Source: Pseudomonas sp. Marseille-Q3773 (GTDB lineage Bacteria > Pseudomonadota > Gammaproteobacteria > Pseudomonadales > Pseudomonadaceae). From it: a stretch of 64,000 nucleotides of DNA. Both the position numbers and the translations under genes were made by a program. The notes under the pieces were generated by a model. The model worked only from the letters and a program-made list of their open reading frames with translations, was not told the DNA's origin and ran no database searches. The stretch is taken from assembly GCF_916618955.1 (NCBI RefSeq), contig NZ_OU745390.1, positions 4,588,001-4,652,000 of the forward strand. The letters are read 5' to 3'. Numbering within the stretch: the first letter of the stretch is position 1; every line of letters starts with the position of its first letter. This document shows positions 17,224 to 25,847 of the stretch, piece after piece.

Positions 17224-17504
17224 TGAACAGCCCGAGTGCAATACGCAATCAACGCGAGGCAGGGCAACTGACCGTGCGCTGGCAGGATGGCGAGCAGGTC
17301 ATCAGCCATGCGCGCTTGCGCGGTGCCTGCCCGTGCTCGCAATGCCGTGCCGCCCATTTGCGCGGTGCAATTGGCGTGGTGCAGGACGATGTACGGGTAG
17401 AGCAAATCGAGCCGCAGGGGTACGGCGTGCAACTATTGTTCAGCGATGGCCACCAACGGGGTATCTACCCCTGGGATTACTTGCGCGGGCTGGGGGTGGC
17501 ATAG
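17223..17504 (+). CDS. DUF971 (GBBH-like N-terminal domain) protein
   Basis: 93 residues with a CPCSQCRAAH metal-binding cluster, the VRWQDG opening and the closing GHQRGIYPWDYLRGL typical of DUF971. The same domain is the zinc-binding N-terminus of gamma-butyrobetaine hydroxylase and is found fused to Mrp/ApbC iron-sulfur carriers. Last gene of the operon, start overlapping the HEAT-repeat stop by one base. Given an Fe-S protein in the operon, a maturation role is possible but not shown. TTG at 17220 is an alternative start. Confidence 0.85.
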   Translation: MNSPSAIRNQREAGQLTVRWQDGEQVISHARLRGACPCSQCRAAHLRGAIGVVQDDVRVEQIEPQGYGVQLLFSDGHQRGIYPWDYLRGLGVA

Positions 17505-17611
17505 CTGCACCCCCTTGGCCATGTGGCTGCTGTATTGCTCGATCAGGTTGTTATCGAATGCACGCAGTACCACATCCGCAGTCGAGCGTTCTTTCCGGCA
17601 TCGGAGCGGAC

Positions 17612-18475
17612 CTAGAAGGCGATCAGTTCTGGCCGCAACCCTTCTACCCGGCGTGTTGGCGGCGGCAGGTAGCCGCCGTCACCGGTGATCTGATGCAGGA
17701 CCCTTTCGCGCAGCCCATGCAATGCCGCACCAGAGCGCAGGCGCGGGTGCGGCAGGTCGACTTCCACCACCGACTTGATGCGACCGGGGCGCGGCTCCAG
17801 CACCACGACCCGGTCGGCCAGGTAGGTGGCTTCTTCGGCATCGTGGGTCACCAGCAAGGTGGTGATGCCGGCGCGTTCGCGGATAGCCAGCAGTTCGTCC
17901 TGCAGCTGCTGGCGGGTCAGTGCATCGAGTGCGCCGAACGGCTCGTCGAGCAACAGGATGCGTGGGCTGGCCACCAGGCCACGGGCAATTGCCACGCGCT
18001 GGGCCATGCCGCCGGACAGCTGGTGCGGATAGGCCGATTCGAAACCGATCAGGCCCACCAGTTGCACGAACTCGTGCACACGCCGGGCCCGCTCGCCCTG
18101 GGTCAGGTTTTCGTTGACCAGGCCCAGGCCGATGTTTTGCTCCACCGTCAGCCAAGGGAACAGGCGATGCTCCTGAAACACGATGCCACGCTCGCCGCCG
18201 ATGCCGCTGACCGCCTGGCCATCGACGCGGATGCTGCCGCTGTAGTCGGTGTCCAGCCCGACCAGCAGGCGCAGCAGAGTCGACTTGCCGCAGCCCGAGG
18301 CGCCAACGATGGCGATGAACTCGCCTTCGTTGATAGCCAGGTTGAAATTGCGGATGGCCTCGAACGGCTGGCCATCGACGCTGAAGGTTTTGCCGACGCC
18401 TTCGAAGCTGACCAGCGGTGGCGTGGTGTCGGCCTGGTTGGCCGCGTGCAGGTGTGATGCATTGAAGGCGTTCAT
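17612..18475 (-). CDS. atsC: Sulfate-ester ABC importer, ATP-binding subunit
   Basis: 287 residues: Walker A GASGCGKST, FQEHRLFPW Q-loop, LSGGMAQRVAIARGL signature, [26 protein letters not shown]. SsuB/TauB-like. Identified as AtsC from its place behind the fused permease and next to atsR, atsK and the Sft regulator, as known for P. putida S-313. GGAG lies before ATG 18475, which overlaps the permease stop by four bases. The frame remains open upstream through the permease gene, but that part is a shadow. Confidence 0.82.
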   Translation of the reverse strand: MNAFNASHLHAANQADTTPPLVSFEGVGKTFSVDGQPFEAIRNFNLAINEGEFIAIVGASGCGKSTLLRLLVGLDTDYSGSIRVDGQAVSGIGGERGIVFQEHRLFPWLTVEQNIGLGLVNENLTQGERARRVHEFVQLVGLIGFESAYPHQLSGGMAQRVAIARGLVASPRILLLDEPFGALDALTRQQLQDELLAIRERAGITTLLVTHDAEEATYLADRVVVLEPRPGRIKSVVEVDLPHPRLRSGAALHGLRERVLHQITGDGGYLPPPTRRVEGLRPELIAF

Positions 18476-20067
18476 GCGGTTCTCCAGCGCGTGGCGCGCG
18501 ATTCGAGGCGTTGACCGAGGGTGCCAAGCAGGGCGCCGACCAGGCCGATCAGGACCATCGCGGCCATGACCTGGTCCATGCGGAACAGTTGCTGGGCGCC
18601 GATCATCAGGCTGGCGATGCCGCCGTCCGAGGGCATGAAGTACTCGGCGCCGATGGTGCCGAGCCAGGCATAGATCAGTGACAGGCGCAGGCCGGCGAAG
18701 ATCGCCGGCGCGGTACCCGGCAGCACCAGCAGGCGCAGGCGTTGCCACAGGTTCAGGCGCAGTGTGCGGGCCGCTTCGCCCAGTTGTGGTGACAGGCCGG
18801 CGATACCACGTTGGGTGGCGATCAGCAGCGGGAAGAATGCGGCCAGGCCGACGAATACGTTCTTGGCCCCTTCGCCCAGGCCGAACCAGGCGGTGAGCAA
18901 GGGTACCCAGGCGAACAGTGCCACCTGGCGCAGTGCCGAAAGGCTTGGCCCGAAGAGGCGTTCTGCTTGGCGCGACAACCCCAGCAACAGCCCGCCGAGC
19001 AAGCCCGCGCCGCCGCCCAGGAGCAGGCCGGTCAGGGTGCGCTGCAGGCTCAGCAGCATGGCCTCTGGCAGCGAACCATCGGCCAGGCCGCTGAACAGCG
19101 TGTGCAGTACGTTCAGCGGGGAAGTGAGGATGTTCGGGTCAACCCAACCGAAGCTGCTGCTGGCCTGCCACAGCGCCAGCAGTGCCGCCGGTAACAGCAG
19201 GCTTTGCCAGCCACGTGGAATTGGCCCGCGCTGTTGTTCGCCGGTGGCGGGTTGCGGCCAGTACAGCAGGCGCCGTTCCAGGGTCGAGAAGCCGCGTTCG
19301 AGCAGCGCGCCAACCAGGCCGATCACCAGGATGCACAGCAGCACCAGGTCGAGCATGAACAGCTGCCGGCCCCAGACCATCAGGTAGCCGATGCCTTCGC
19401 TGGAGGCGAGCAATTCAACCGCCAGCAACGAGGTCCAGCCGGTTGCCAGGGCCAGGCGCACGCCGGTGAGGAAGGCGGGCAGCGCGGCCGGCAGCAGCAG
19501 GCGCAGGAACAACAGATGGCCCGGCAGGCGCAAGGCGGCAGCGGCTTCGCGCAGCTTGGGCTGTGCATCGCGCACGCCGACCAGGGTGTGCAGGGTCACC
19601 GGCACCACCACGGCCTTTACCAGCACCACCAGCTTGAGCAGCTCGCCGATGCCGAAGAACAGCATGAACAGCGGGATCCAGGCCAGGGTGGGGATCTGCG
19701 CCAGGGCCACGAAGGTTGGCAGCACCAGGGTCTGTGCATGGCGTGAGGTGCCCAGCCAGGCGCCGAGCAGCAGGCCGCTGCTGATGCCCGCCAGCAGTCC
19801 CCAGAACAGCCGCTGCAGGCTTATCCACACGTGCCCCCAGAGTTCGCCGGAGCCAAACTCCAGCGCGCTCTGCCACACCAGCGAAGGGGCCGGCAGGATC
19901 TGCTCGCTCATCCAGTGCTGCCGGCTCGCCACTACCCACAGCAGTGCAATGCATACCGGTACTGCCCATGGCAAGACGCGGCTTTTGTGGGAGCGGCCTT
20001 GCGTCGCGATCGGGTCGCGCAGCGGCCCCCGCAGCCAACTCCGCCCTCTGCTCAGAATTCCATTCAT
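18472..20067 (-). CDS. atsB: Sulfate-ester ABC importer, fused double permease
   Basis: 531 residues made of two homologous permease domains of about 250 residues each. Each has an EAA-type loop: one near residues 155-175 (VGVRDAQPKLREAAAALRLP), one near 430-450 (IAGLSPQLGEAARTLRLN). One polypeptide therefore supplies both membrane halves of the transporter, which is uncommon in the taurine/sulfonate family but is the AtsB arrangement. Residues 13-28 (RGPLRDPIATQGRSHK) are encoded by a REP-type repeat at 19,986-20,030. A TTG at residue 32 is a possible later start that would avoid it. Start ATG 20067 has GAGAGA upstream. Confidence 0.8.
   Translation of the reverse strand: MNGILSRGRSWLRGPLRDPIATQGRSHKSRVLPWAVPVCIALLWVVASRQHWMSEQILPAPSLVWQSALEFGSGELWGHVWISLQRLFWGLLAGISSGLLLGAWLGTSRHAQTLVLPTFVALAQIPTLAWIPLFMLFFGIGELLKLVVLVKAVVVPVTLHTLVGVRDAQPKLREAAAALRLPGHLLFLRLLLPAALPAFLTGVRLALATGWTSLLAVELLASSEGIGYLMVWGRQLFMLDLVLLCILVIGLVGALLERGFSTLERRLLYWPQPATGEQQRGPIPRGWQSLLLPAALLALWQASSSFGWVDPNILTSPLNVLHTLFSGLADGSLPEAMLLSLQRTLTGLLLGGGAGLLGGLLLGLSRQAERLFGPSLSALRQVALFAWVPLLTAWFGLGEGAKNVFVGLAAFFPLLIATQRGIAGLSPQLGEAARTLRLNLWQRLRLLVLPGTAPAIFAGLRLSLIYAWLGTIGAEYFMPSDGGIASLMIGAQQLFRMDQVMAAMVLIGLVGALLGTLGQRLESRATRWRTA
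19986..20030. repeat. REP-type repeat inside the atsB reading frame
   Basis: TGTGGGAGCGGCCTTGCGTC followed by GCGATCGGGTCGCGCAGCGGCCCC matches the GTAGCAGCGGCCTTGTGTCGC family seen between genes at 49,151 and 32,141. Here it lies in the 5' coding part of the permease gene. Confidence 0.75.
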
Positions 20068-20364
20068 CGGCCATCTCTCGAAGCGTTCCAATGTTATTCA
20101 CTTATGGAATTAAAAAATTGCACAAGCAATAATCAAGAGATAAGAGCATGCAAGCCATGCATGCGGAACCCCCTCGTCGTTGCGTTTTCCTCATATTTTC
20201 CATGCGTTTCCCGCAAGCCACCTCGTGCCCCGCATGGATCCTCATTTATGTCTTTCAGTTACTAAAAAATGAAGTTTTGATCTTTGGAGGTTCTAACCAG
20301 ACCTGCCTAGCTTCTGGCCAAAGCGCCGGCCATCGCCGGTGGCAGCCTGCCAAGGAGCCTCGCC
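20068..20364. promoter_or_regulatory. Divergent AT-rich promoter region atsB/atsR
   Basis: 297 bases without a gene, clearly AT-richer than the flanks. Contains TGGAATTAA at 20105 (an ATTCC-type word also seen in other sulfur promoters here), CTTAT at 20101 and ATAAG at 20142 as possible distant arms, and ATGAAGTTTTGATCTTTGGAGG just before atsR. SftR or CysB binding is expected from S-313 knowledge but no site can be fixed. Confidence 0.5.
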
Positions 20365-21402
20365 ATGAAAACCCCGTTACGCCACCTGGTCACCGCCCTC
20401 GGGCTGGCCTTTACCCTTGCCAGCCACGCGGCCGAGCCCGCCAAGCCAGACAGCATTCGTATCGCCGTGCCCGACCTGAGCGCGGGTAGCAAGCCCAGCG
20501 CTGGCGGCGTGGTCGACGTGCTGCGTGACCAGCAGCTGCTGGAGAAGGAATTCGCCAGGGACGGCATCCGCATCGACTGGCACTTCTTCAAAGGGGCGGG
20601 CCCTGTGATCAACGAGGCCTTGGCCAACGGCCAGGCCGATTTCGCCTACCTGGGCGACCTGGCCGCGATCGTTGGCAAAGCCAATGGCCTGGACACCCAC
20701 GTGCTCTCGGCTGGCGTGCGTGGCGTGAAGAGCTACCTGGGCGTGGTACCCGGTTCCGGCATCAAGACCTTGCACGACCTCAAGGGTAAACGCGTGGCGG
20801 TATTCCGCGGCACCGCCAACCAGTTGTCGTTCGCCAGCGCCCTGGCCAGCCAGGGCCTGACCGAGCGCGACCTGAAAGTCATCAACCTGGACTTCAACGC
20901 CGCCAACGCGGCGTTGGCCGCCAGGCAGGTCGACGCCACCTGGGGCCTTTCCAGCCTGCTGTCGTTACGTGAACGCGGGCTGGTCGAGCTGCCGATCAGC
21001 TCCCGCGACCTGCAAGGTGCCGGAAGTACCCAGGCGGTGCTGTTGGGGACGGGCGATTTCATCCGCAAATACCCGGAGCTGGTCCAGCGCCTGGTCAACG
21101 CCCAGCAGCAGGCCAGCAGCTGGCTGCGTGACGAGCACAACCGCGAGGCCTATGTCGACCTGGTGGCTGCCAACGGCAACTGGCCGCGCAGCATCCTGCG
21201 CGATGACCTTGCCCAGGAAGACCTCGCCCATTACTTCGACCCACGGCTGGACGCCGATTTCGTTGGCCAGTTGCAGCAAGGCGTTGACCTGGCCGCCAAG
21301 GAACGCCTGATCCGCCGCGGTTTCCAGGTAGCCGAATGGATCGAGCCACGCTTTCTCGATGCTGCCCTGAACCAGCAGCAGGCCGTGCAGGCCGCCCGCT
21401 GA
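20365..21402 (+). CDS. atsR: Sulfate-ester ABC importer, binding protein
   Basis: Periplasmic binding protein of 345 residues with signal peptide MKTPLRHLVTALGLAFTLAS(HA). SsuA/TauA-type: IRIAVPDLSAGSKPSAGGVV, GPVINEALANGQADFAYLGD, LHDLKGKRVAVFRGTANQLS. Followed after 37 bases by atsK and divergent from atsBC, the order known for the S-313 ats locus, where it imports alkyl sulfate esters. Substrate range is inferred from that neighbourhood. Confidence 0.82.
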   Translation: MKTPLRHLVTALGLAFTLASHAAEPAKPDSIRIAVPDLSAGSKPSAGGVVDVLRDQQLLEKEFARDGIRIDWHFFKGAGPVINEALANGQADFAYLGDLAAIVGKANGLDTHVLSAGVRGVKSYLGVVPGSGIKTLHDLKGKRVAVFRGTANQLSFASALASQGLTERDLKVINLDFNAANAALAARQVDATWGLSSLLSLRERGLVELPISSRDLQGAGSTQAVLLGTGDFIRKYPELVQRLVNAQQQASSWLRDEHNREAYVDLVAANGNWPRSILRDDLAQEDLAHYFDPRLDADFVGQLQQGVDLAAKERLIRRGFQVAEWIEPRFLDAALNQQQAVQAAR

Positions 21403-21439
21403 ATTCTAACCCCCGACCATGACTGCAAGGACCAAGACC

Positions 21440-22345
21440 ATGAGCAACGCTGCACTGGCCACCGCGCCACAAACCCTCGAACTTGACATCCACCCGGTTG
21501 CCGGCCGCATCGGTGCCGAAATCCGTGGCGTGCAATTGTCTGCCGACCTCGATGCCGCCACCATTGATGCCATCCAGGCCGCCCTGGTGAAGCACAAGGT
21601 GATCTTCTTCCGCGGCCAGACCCAGCTGGATGACCAGAGCCAGGAAGCCTTTGCCAAGTTGCTCGGCGAGCCGGTTGCCCACCCCACCGTACCGGTGGTC
21701 GACGGTACCAGCTACCTGTTGCAGCTCGATGGTGCGGAAGGCCAGCGGGCCAATTCCTGGCACACCGACGTGACGTTCGTCGACGCCTACCCCAAGGCCT
21801 CGATCCTGCGCAGCGTGGTGGCGCCGGCCTCGGGCGGTGACACGGTGTGGGCCAACACTGCCGCTGCTTACCAGGAACTGTCAGAGCCGCTGCGCGAACT
21901 CGCCGACAAGCTGTGGGCGGTGCACAGCAACGAATACGACTATGCCACGGTGAAGCCCGACGTAGACCCGGCCAAGCTGGAGCGTTATCGCAAGGTGTTC
22001 ACTTCTACCGTGTACGAGACCGAACACCCGGTGGTGCGCGTGCACCCGATCAGTGGCGAGCGGGTGTTGCAGCTGGGGCATTTTGTGAAGCGCATCAAAG
22101 GTTATTCGCTGGCCGATTCGCAGCACTTGTTCGCGTTGCTGCAGGGGCACGTGACACGCCTGGAGAACACCGTACGCTGGCGCTGGCAGGCGGGGGACGT
22201 GGCGATCTGGGACAACCGGGCGACGCAGCATTATGCGGTGGATGATTATGGGACCCAGCCCAGGATAGTGCGCCGGGTGACTCTCGCTGGCGAGGTGCCG
22301 GTGGGTGTCGATGGCCAATTGAGTCGGACTACGCGTAAAGGCTGA
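21440..22345 (+). CDS. atsK: Alkylsulfatase AtsK, 2-oxoglutarate dioxygenase
   Basis: 301 residues, the length of AtsK from P. putida S-313. Fe(II)/2-oxoglutarate dioxygenase that oxidises the carbon next to the sulfate ester oxygen, releasing sulfate and an aldehyde. The iron triad falls at the published AtsK positions: His108 and Asp110 (WHTDVTF) and His264 (NRATQHYAVDDY). Arg275 and Arg279 follow as the 2-oxoglutarate-binding block (PRIVRR). Starting at 21440 (AAGGACCAAGACC before ATG) is what gives this numbering. The earlier ATG at 21419 is rejected. Cytosolic, so its substrates must be imported by AtsRBC. Confidence 0.93.
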   Translation: MSNAALATAPQTLELDIHPVAGRIGAEIRGVQLSADLDAATIDAIQAALVKHKVIFFRGQTQLDDQSQEAFAKLLGEPVAHPTVPVVDGTSYLLQLDGAEGQRANSWHTDVTFVDAYPKASILRSVVAPASGGDTVWANTAAAYQELSEPLRELADKLWAVHSNEYDYATVKPDVDPAKLERYRKVFTSTVYETEHPVVRVHPISGERVLQLGHFVKRIKGYSLADSQHLFALLQGHVTRLENTVRWRWQAGDVAIWDNRATQHYAVDDYGTQPRIVRRVTLAGEVPVGVDGQLSRTTRKG

Positions 22346-22353
22346 CATTGCCG

Positions 22354-22374
22354 GGGCCGCTTTGCGGCCCTTTT
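22354..22374. terminator. Bidirectional terminator atsK/sftR
   Basis: GGGCCGC-TTT-GCGGCCC hairpin followed by TTTT, between the convergent ends of atsK and the LysR gene. Confidence 0.8.
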
Positions 22375-22387
22375 GCCGACAGGCCAG

Positions 22388-23302
22388 CTACACCTCGGTA
22401 TCACAGGCAATCAACTGCCTGACCAACCCCTGCGCCAAGGGCGACAAGCCATAGCCCACGCGGCTCACCACGCCATAACGGGTATAGAACGCTTCTTCCT
22501 GCTCCGGCTTGAGACCGGCCAGCTGCAACGCCACCAACCCTCCCTCACGCTGATACGGCCGCAGATTGGCATTGCAGGCGATGCCGATGGTGTCCGAATG
22601 CAACACCACGTTCAGCAGCGCATAACCATGCTCGCACTCCACCGACGGCAAGAAATCCTGTCGCCCGCTGAGGTCGCTGAGAATCTTGCGGATATTCGGC
22701 GGGCGGAAGGTGGTGGCCAGCGGGTAGTCGAACAGGTCTCGCGCCCGCACGCTATCGCGCTCGGTCAGCGGGTGCCCGGCGCGGCAGCAGAAGTGCCAGC
22801 GCTGCGGCGTCAGCTTGTGGACCTGGTAGTCCGGGTCGGACTCGAACTGGCGGGTGTCGGCAACGAAGAATTCGATTTCCTCGGCTACCAGCTTGCGATT
22901 GAGTGCCTGCCAGTTATCCACCTGGAAGCAGGTACGCGCCGCCGGGTACTCGGCGACGAAGCGCGCGACTGCGCGCGGCACCAGGCCACCGGCCGGCGCC
23001 GGGCCGGAACCGAAACGCACCACGCCAGTGGTGGCGCCGTTGAACTGGTGAATCTCGTTGACCAGGTTGTGCGCGCCGTGCACCAGCCGCCGTGAATGCT
23101 CCAGTACCAGCAGGCCCTGGCGGGTCGGTGCCAGTTCCTTGCTGGCCCGGTCGACCAGGCGGCAGCCGATGTTGTGTTCCAGGGTCTGGATACTGCGGCT
23201 GAACGCCGACTGCGAAAGGTTAACCGCAGCCGCCGCAGCGACGAAGCTGCGGTGCTCGACGAGGGCAATGTAGTGACGCAACTGACGGAGATCGATATGC
23301 AT
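22388..23302 (-). CDS. sftR: LysR-type regulator of sulfate-ester use
   Basis: 304 residues: N-terminal winged helix (RQLRHYIALVEHRSFVAAAA, AFSRSIQTLEHNIGCRLVDR) and a periplasmic-binding-like effector domain. It lies between atsK and the divergent TonB receptor gene, as SftR does in P. putida S-313, where it is needed to express the TonB receptor, arylsulfotransferase and ats genes on sulfate esters. The 191-base intergenic region to sftP holds an AT-rich dyad that is a good candidate site. Symbol by synteny. Confidence 0.82.
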   Translation of the reverse strand: MHIDLRQLRHYIALVEHRSFVAAAAAVNLSQSAFSRSIQTLEHNIGCRLVDRASKELAPTRQGLLVLEHSRRLVHGAHNLVNEIHQFNGATTGVVRFGSGPAPAGGLVPRAVARFVAEYPAARTCFQVDNWQALNRKLVAEEIEFFVADTRQFESDPDYQVHKLTPQRWHFCCRAGHPLTERDSVRARDLFDYPLATTFRPPNIRKILSDLSGRQDFLPSVECEHGYALLNVVLHSDTIGIACNANLRPYQREGGLVALQLAGLKPEQEEAFYTRYGVVSRVGYGLSPLAQGLVRQLIACDTEV

Positions 23303-23400
23303 TTTTTACATTGAAACTTTCGGTCGAATGCAATTGCTGACAAGGGTTAGCCCCCTTATAAAGGGTGTCACTTATTCCACAAAATATGAATTCAAAATAT

Positions 23401-23423
23401 TTATATTTCTTAAAAGAATATAA
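23401..23423. promoter_or_regulatory. AT-rich dyad upstream of sftP
   Basis: 23-base imperfect palindrome with 7-base outer arms TTATATT/AATATAA and an inner TT-A-AA, about 70 bases before sftP and 100 before sftR (divergent). A second word CTTATTCCA lies at 23371. The form fits a LysR-type site. Binding is inference. Confidence 0.5.
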
Positions 23424-23493
23424 GCCCGACTGATCGCGATTCGGTTCCGCCAACGGAAATGCTCGCCAGGGCCTCGCCTCAAGGAGCATTTGC

Positions 23494-25830
23494 ATGTCCG
23501 GATTTTCCCGTTGGCCTGTGCGCGCGTCGCGTTTCACCTTGCAACCCCTGGCCGCCGGCGTGCTGCTGGCGGCGTCCAGCGGCAGCTTCGCCGCCGAGCC
23601 GGTCACTGCCACCCCCGCGCTAGAGCAGGAAGCCAAGCTCGGCACTGTGACGGTCAATGCCCGCCGTCGCGAAGAGACCGCGCAAAGCGTACCCGCGCCG
23701 ATCAGCGTGCTCGACAGCGAAACCCTGGAAACCCAGCGCATCTACCGCGTGCAAGATCTGCAACAGCTGGTGCCCAGTACCAACGTCGCTTATGTGCATG
23801 CGCGCCAGTCGAGCATTTCGATCCGTGGCCTGGGCAACAACCCGGCCAGTGACGGCCTGGAGGGCAGCGTCGGCATCTACCTCGACAACGTCTACCTCGG
23901 CCGCCCGGGCATGGCCGTGTTCGACCTGCTCGATGTCGAGCAACTGGAGGTGCTGCGTGGCCCGCAAGGCACGCTGTTCGGCAAGAACACCACGGCCGGC
24001 GTGCTCAACATCACCACGCGCAAGCCGACCTTCCATCGCGAGGGCAGCATCCAGCAATCGATTGGCGAAGACGGCTACCTGCAGACCCAGGGCAGCTTCT
24101 CGGGGCCGATCAGCGAAACCCTGGCCGGGCGCATCAGCGCCTACCGGACCGAAGACGACGGCTACGTGAAGAACATCCATGACGGCGGAGACCTCAACGG
24201 CGGCAAGCGCCAGGGCTTTCGTACCCAGTTGCTGTTCCAGCCCAGCGACACCTTCAACCTGCGCTGGATTGGCGAGTACAACGAAGAGGACTCGGACAAC
24301 GGCATCCTCAGCCTGTACAGCACCGGGCCGACCATCAATGGCGTCAACCGCTACGAAAGCCTGGCCGCGCAGGCCGGCGCGACACTGGTATCGGGCAAGG
24401 ATCGCAAGGTCAATTTCGACGCCGACCAGCAGGTAACGGTGTTCCAGGGCGGTACCTCGGTCGAGGCCAACTGGACCCTGCCCAACGACTTCACCCTGAC
24501 CTCGATCACTGCCTACCGTTGGTGGGACTTCACGCCGCGCAACGACGACGGTCTCAATGTGCCGGTGTTCTACAGTGCCGGGGTGTCGGTGCGCGACAAG
24601 CAGTATTCCCAGGAAATCCGCCTGGCTTCGCCCACCGGTGGTGCCTTCGACTACGTACTGGGCGCCTACTACTTCAAGCAGGACCTGGACAACAAGTCCT
24701 TCACTTATTACGGGCCGCAGGCGGATATCTGGAACATCACGCCGGCCGGGGCCCTGGCCAATGTCGACACCATCGGCAACGGCCATATCGATACCGACAG
24801 CTACGCCTTGTTTGCCCAAGGCACCTGGCACATCACCGAGCGCCTGGACTTCACCGCCGGCGTCCGCGGTACCTATGAAGAAAAAAGCGCCTGGGTAACC
24901 CGTGACGCACCGACCGGCGGTGCAGCCGTGACCGGTGCGGCCGCTGCCGCGCGCCAGGGCAGGGTCGGGGCCTATGACTCGGGTGACCTCAACCAGTACA
25001 GCTTCAGCCCCTCCGGCCTGCTTGGCCTGAGCTACCGCTTCAACGAGCAATTGCTGGGCTACGCCACCCTGACCCATGGCGAGAAGTCTGGGGGCATCAA
25101 CCTGACCGTTGGTGCTGCGCCACGGCTGGGCACTGATTCGCTGCTGGTTGGCACCGAGCGGGTCAACAACGCCGAAGTCGGCTTGAAAAGCACGCTGTTC
25201 GACGACCGCCTGCAACTCAATGCCAACCTGTTCTGGACCGAAGTGCATGGCTACCAGGCCAACGTCTACGACCAGATCAACCGCGTACAGTACCTGGCCA
25301 ACGCCGGCAGCGTGCGCTCGCGTGGCCTGGAGTTCGAAGCCACGGCGTTGCCGATCCGTGGCCTCACGGTCAACTTCAACGGCTCGTGGAACGACGTGCG
25401 CTACACCGAGTATGAAGATGCGCCATGCCCACCCGAGGTAAGCCTGGCCAATGCCACCGCCACCTGCGACCTGTCGGGCCACCAGGTGGTGGGCGCCTCC
25501 AAGTACATCGCCAACCTCAACACCCAGTACAAGTGGCAGGCCACCGACCATGTCGAGCCTTACGTCACCGCGAGCTACGCCTTCCGCTCGAAGGCGGTTG
25601 GCACCATCGATGATTCCGATTTCGGCCAGATCCCCAGCTATGCACTGGTCAACCTTTCCGCTGGTGTGCGCCTGGACCAGGGCGATGGCGTGGTCGACCT
25701 GTCGCTGTGGGTGAAAAACGCCGGCGACAAGACCTACTTCACCAGCCTGTGGAATTCCGCCAACGGTGGCTACGCCGGCGTGCTCGGTACCCCGCGCACG
25801 TTTGGCGCCACCGCCCGTTACGACTTCTGA
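23494..25830 (+). CDS. sftP: TonB-dependent outer-membrane receptor
   Basis: 778 residues. Signal peptide up to about FAAEP, a TonB-box-like TVTVNARRREE, plug domain (about 55-165, with SISIRGLGNN, GIYLDNVYLGRPG, VEQLEVLRGPQGTLFGKNT), a long barrel, and a C-terminal FGATARYDF ending in Phe. Energised uptake across the outer membrane. By place beside sftR and astA it corresponds to SftP of strain S-313, thought to admit sulfate esters. CAAGGAG precedes the ATG. Unlike most such receptors it is tied to sulfur rather than to iron. Confidence 0.85.
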   Translation: MSGFSRWPVRASRFTLQPLAAGVLLAASSGSFAAEPVTATPALEQEAKLGTVTVNARRREETAQSVPAPISVLDSETLETQRIYRVQDLQQLVPSTNVAYVHARQSSISIRGLGNNPASDGLEGSVGIYLDNVYLGRPGMAVFDLLDVEQLEVLRGPQGTLFGKNTTAGVLNITTRKPTFHREGSIQQSIGEDGYLQTQGSFSGPISETLAGRISAYRTEDDGYVKNIHDGGDLNGGKRQGFRTQLLFQPSDTFNLRWIGEYNEEDSDNGILSLYSTGPTINGVNRYESLAAQAGATLVSGKDRKVNFDADQQVTVFQGGTSVEANWTLPNDFTLTSITAYRWWDFTPRNDDGLNVPVFYSAGVSVRDKQYSQEIRLASPTGGAFDYVLGAYYFKQDLDNKSFTYYGPQADIWNITPAGALANVDTIGNGHIDTDSYALFAQGTWHITERLDFTAGVRGTYEEKSAWVTRDAPTGGAAVTGAAAAARQGRVGAYDSGDLNQYSFSPSGLLGLSYRFNEQLLGYATLTHGEKSGGINLTVGAAPRLGTDSLLVGTERVNNAEVGLKSTLFDDRLQLNANLFWTEVHGYQANVYDQINRVQYLANAGSVRSRGLEFEATALPIRGLTVNFNGSWNDVRYTEYEDAPCPPEVSLANATATCDLSGHQVVGASKYIANLNTQYKWQATDHVEPYVTASYAFRSKAVGTIDDSDFGQIPSYALVNLSAGVRLDQGDGVVDLSLWVKNAGDKTYFTSLWNSANGGYAGVLGTPRTFGATARYDF

Positions 25831-25847
25831 GCACAAGGAGCTTTGCC

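Noticed and set aside
17505..17611. Possible small gene after the DUF971 gene
   Set aside because: No start with a ribosome-binding site and no conserved pattern; treated as a short intergenic region.
21419..21439. Upstream ATG for AtsK
   Set aside because: The later ATG has AAGGA at the right distance and gives the exact AtsK length and residue numbers.
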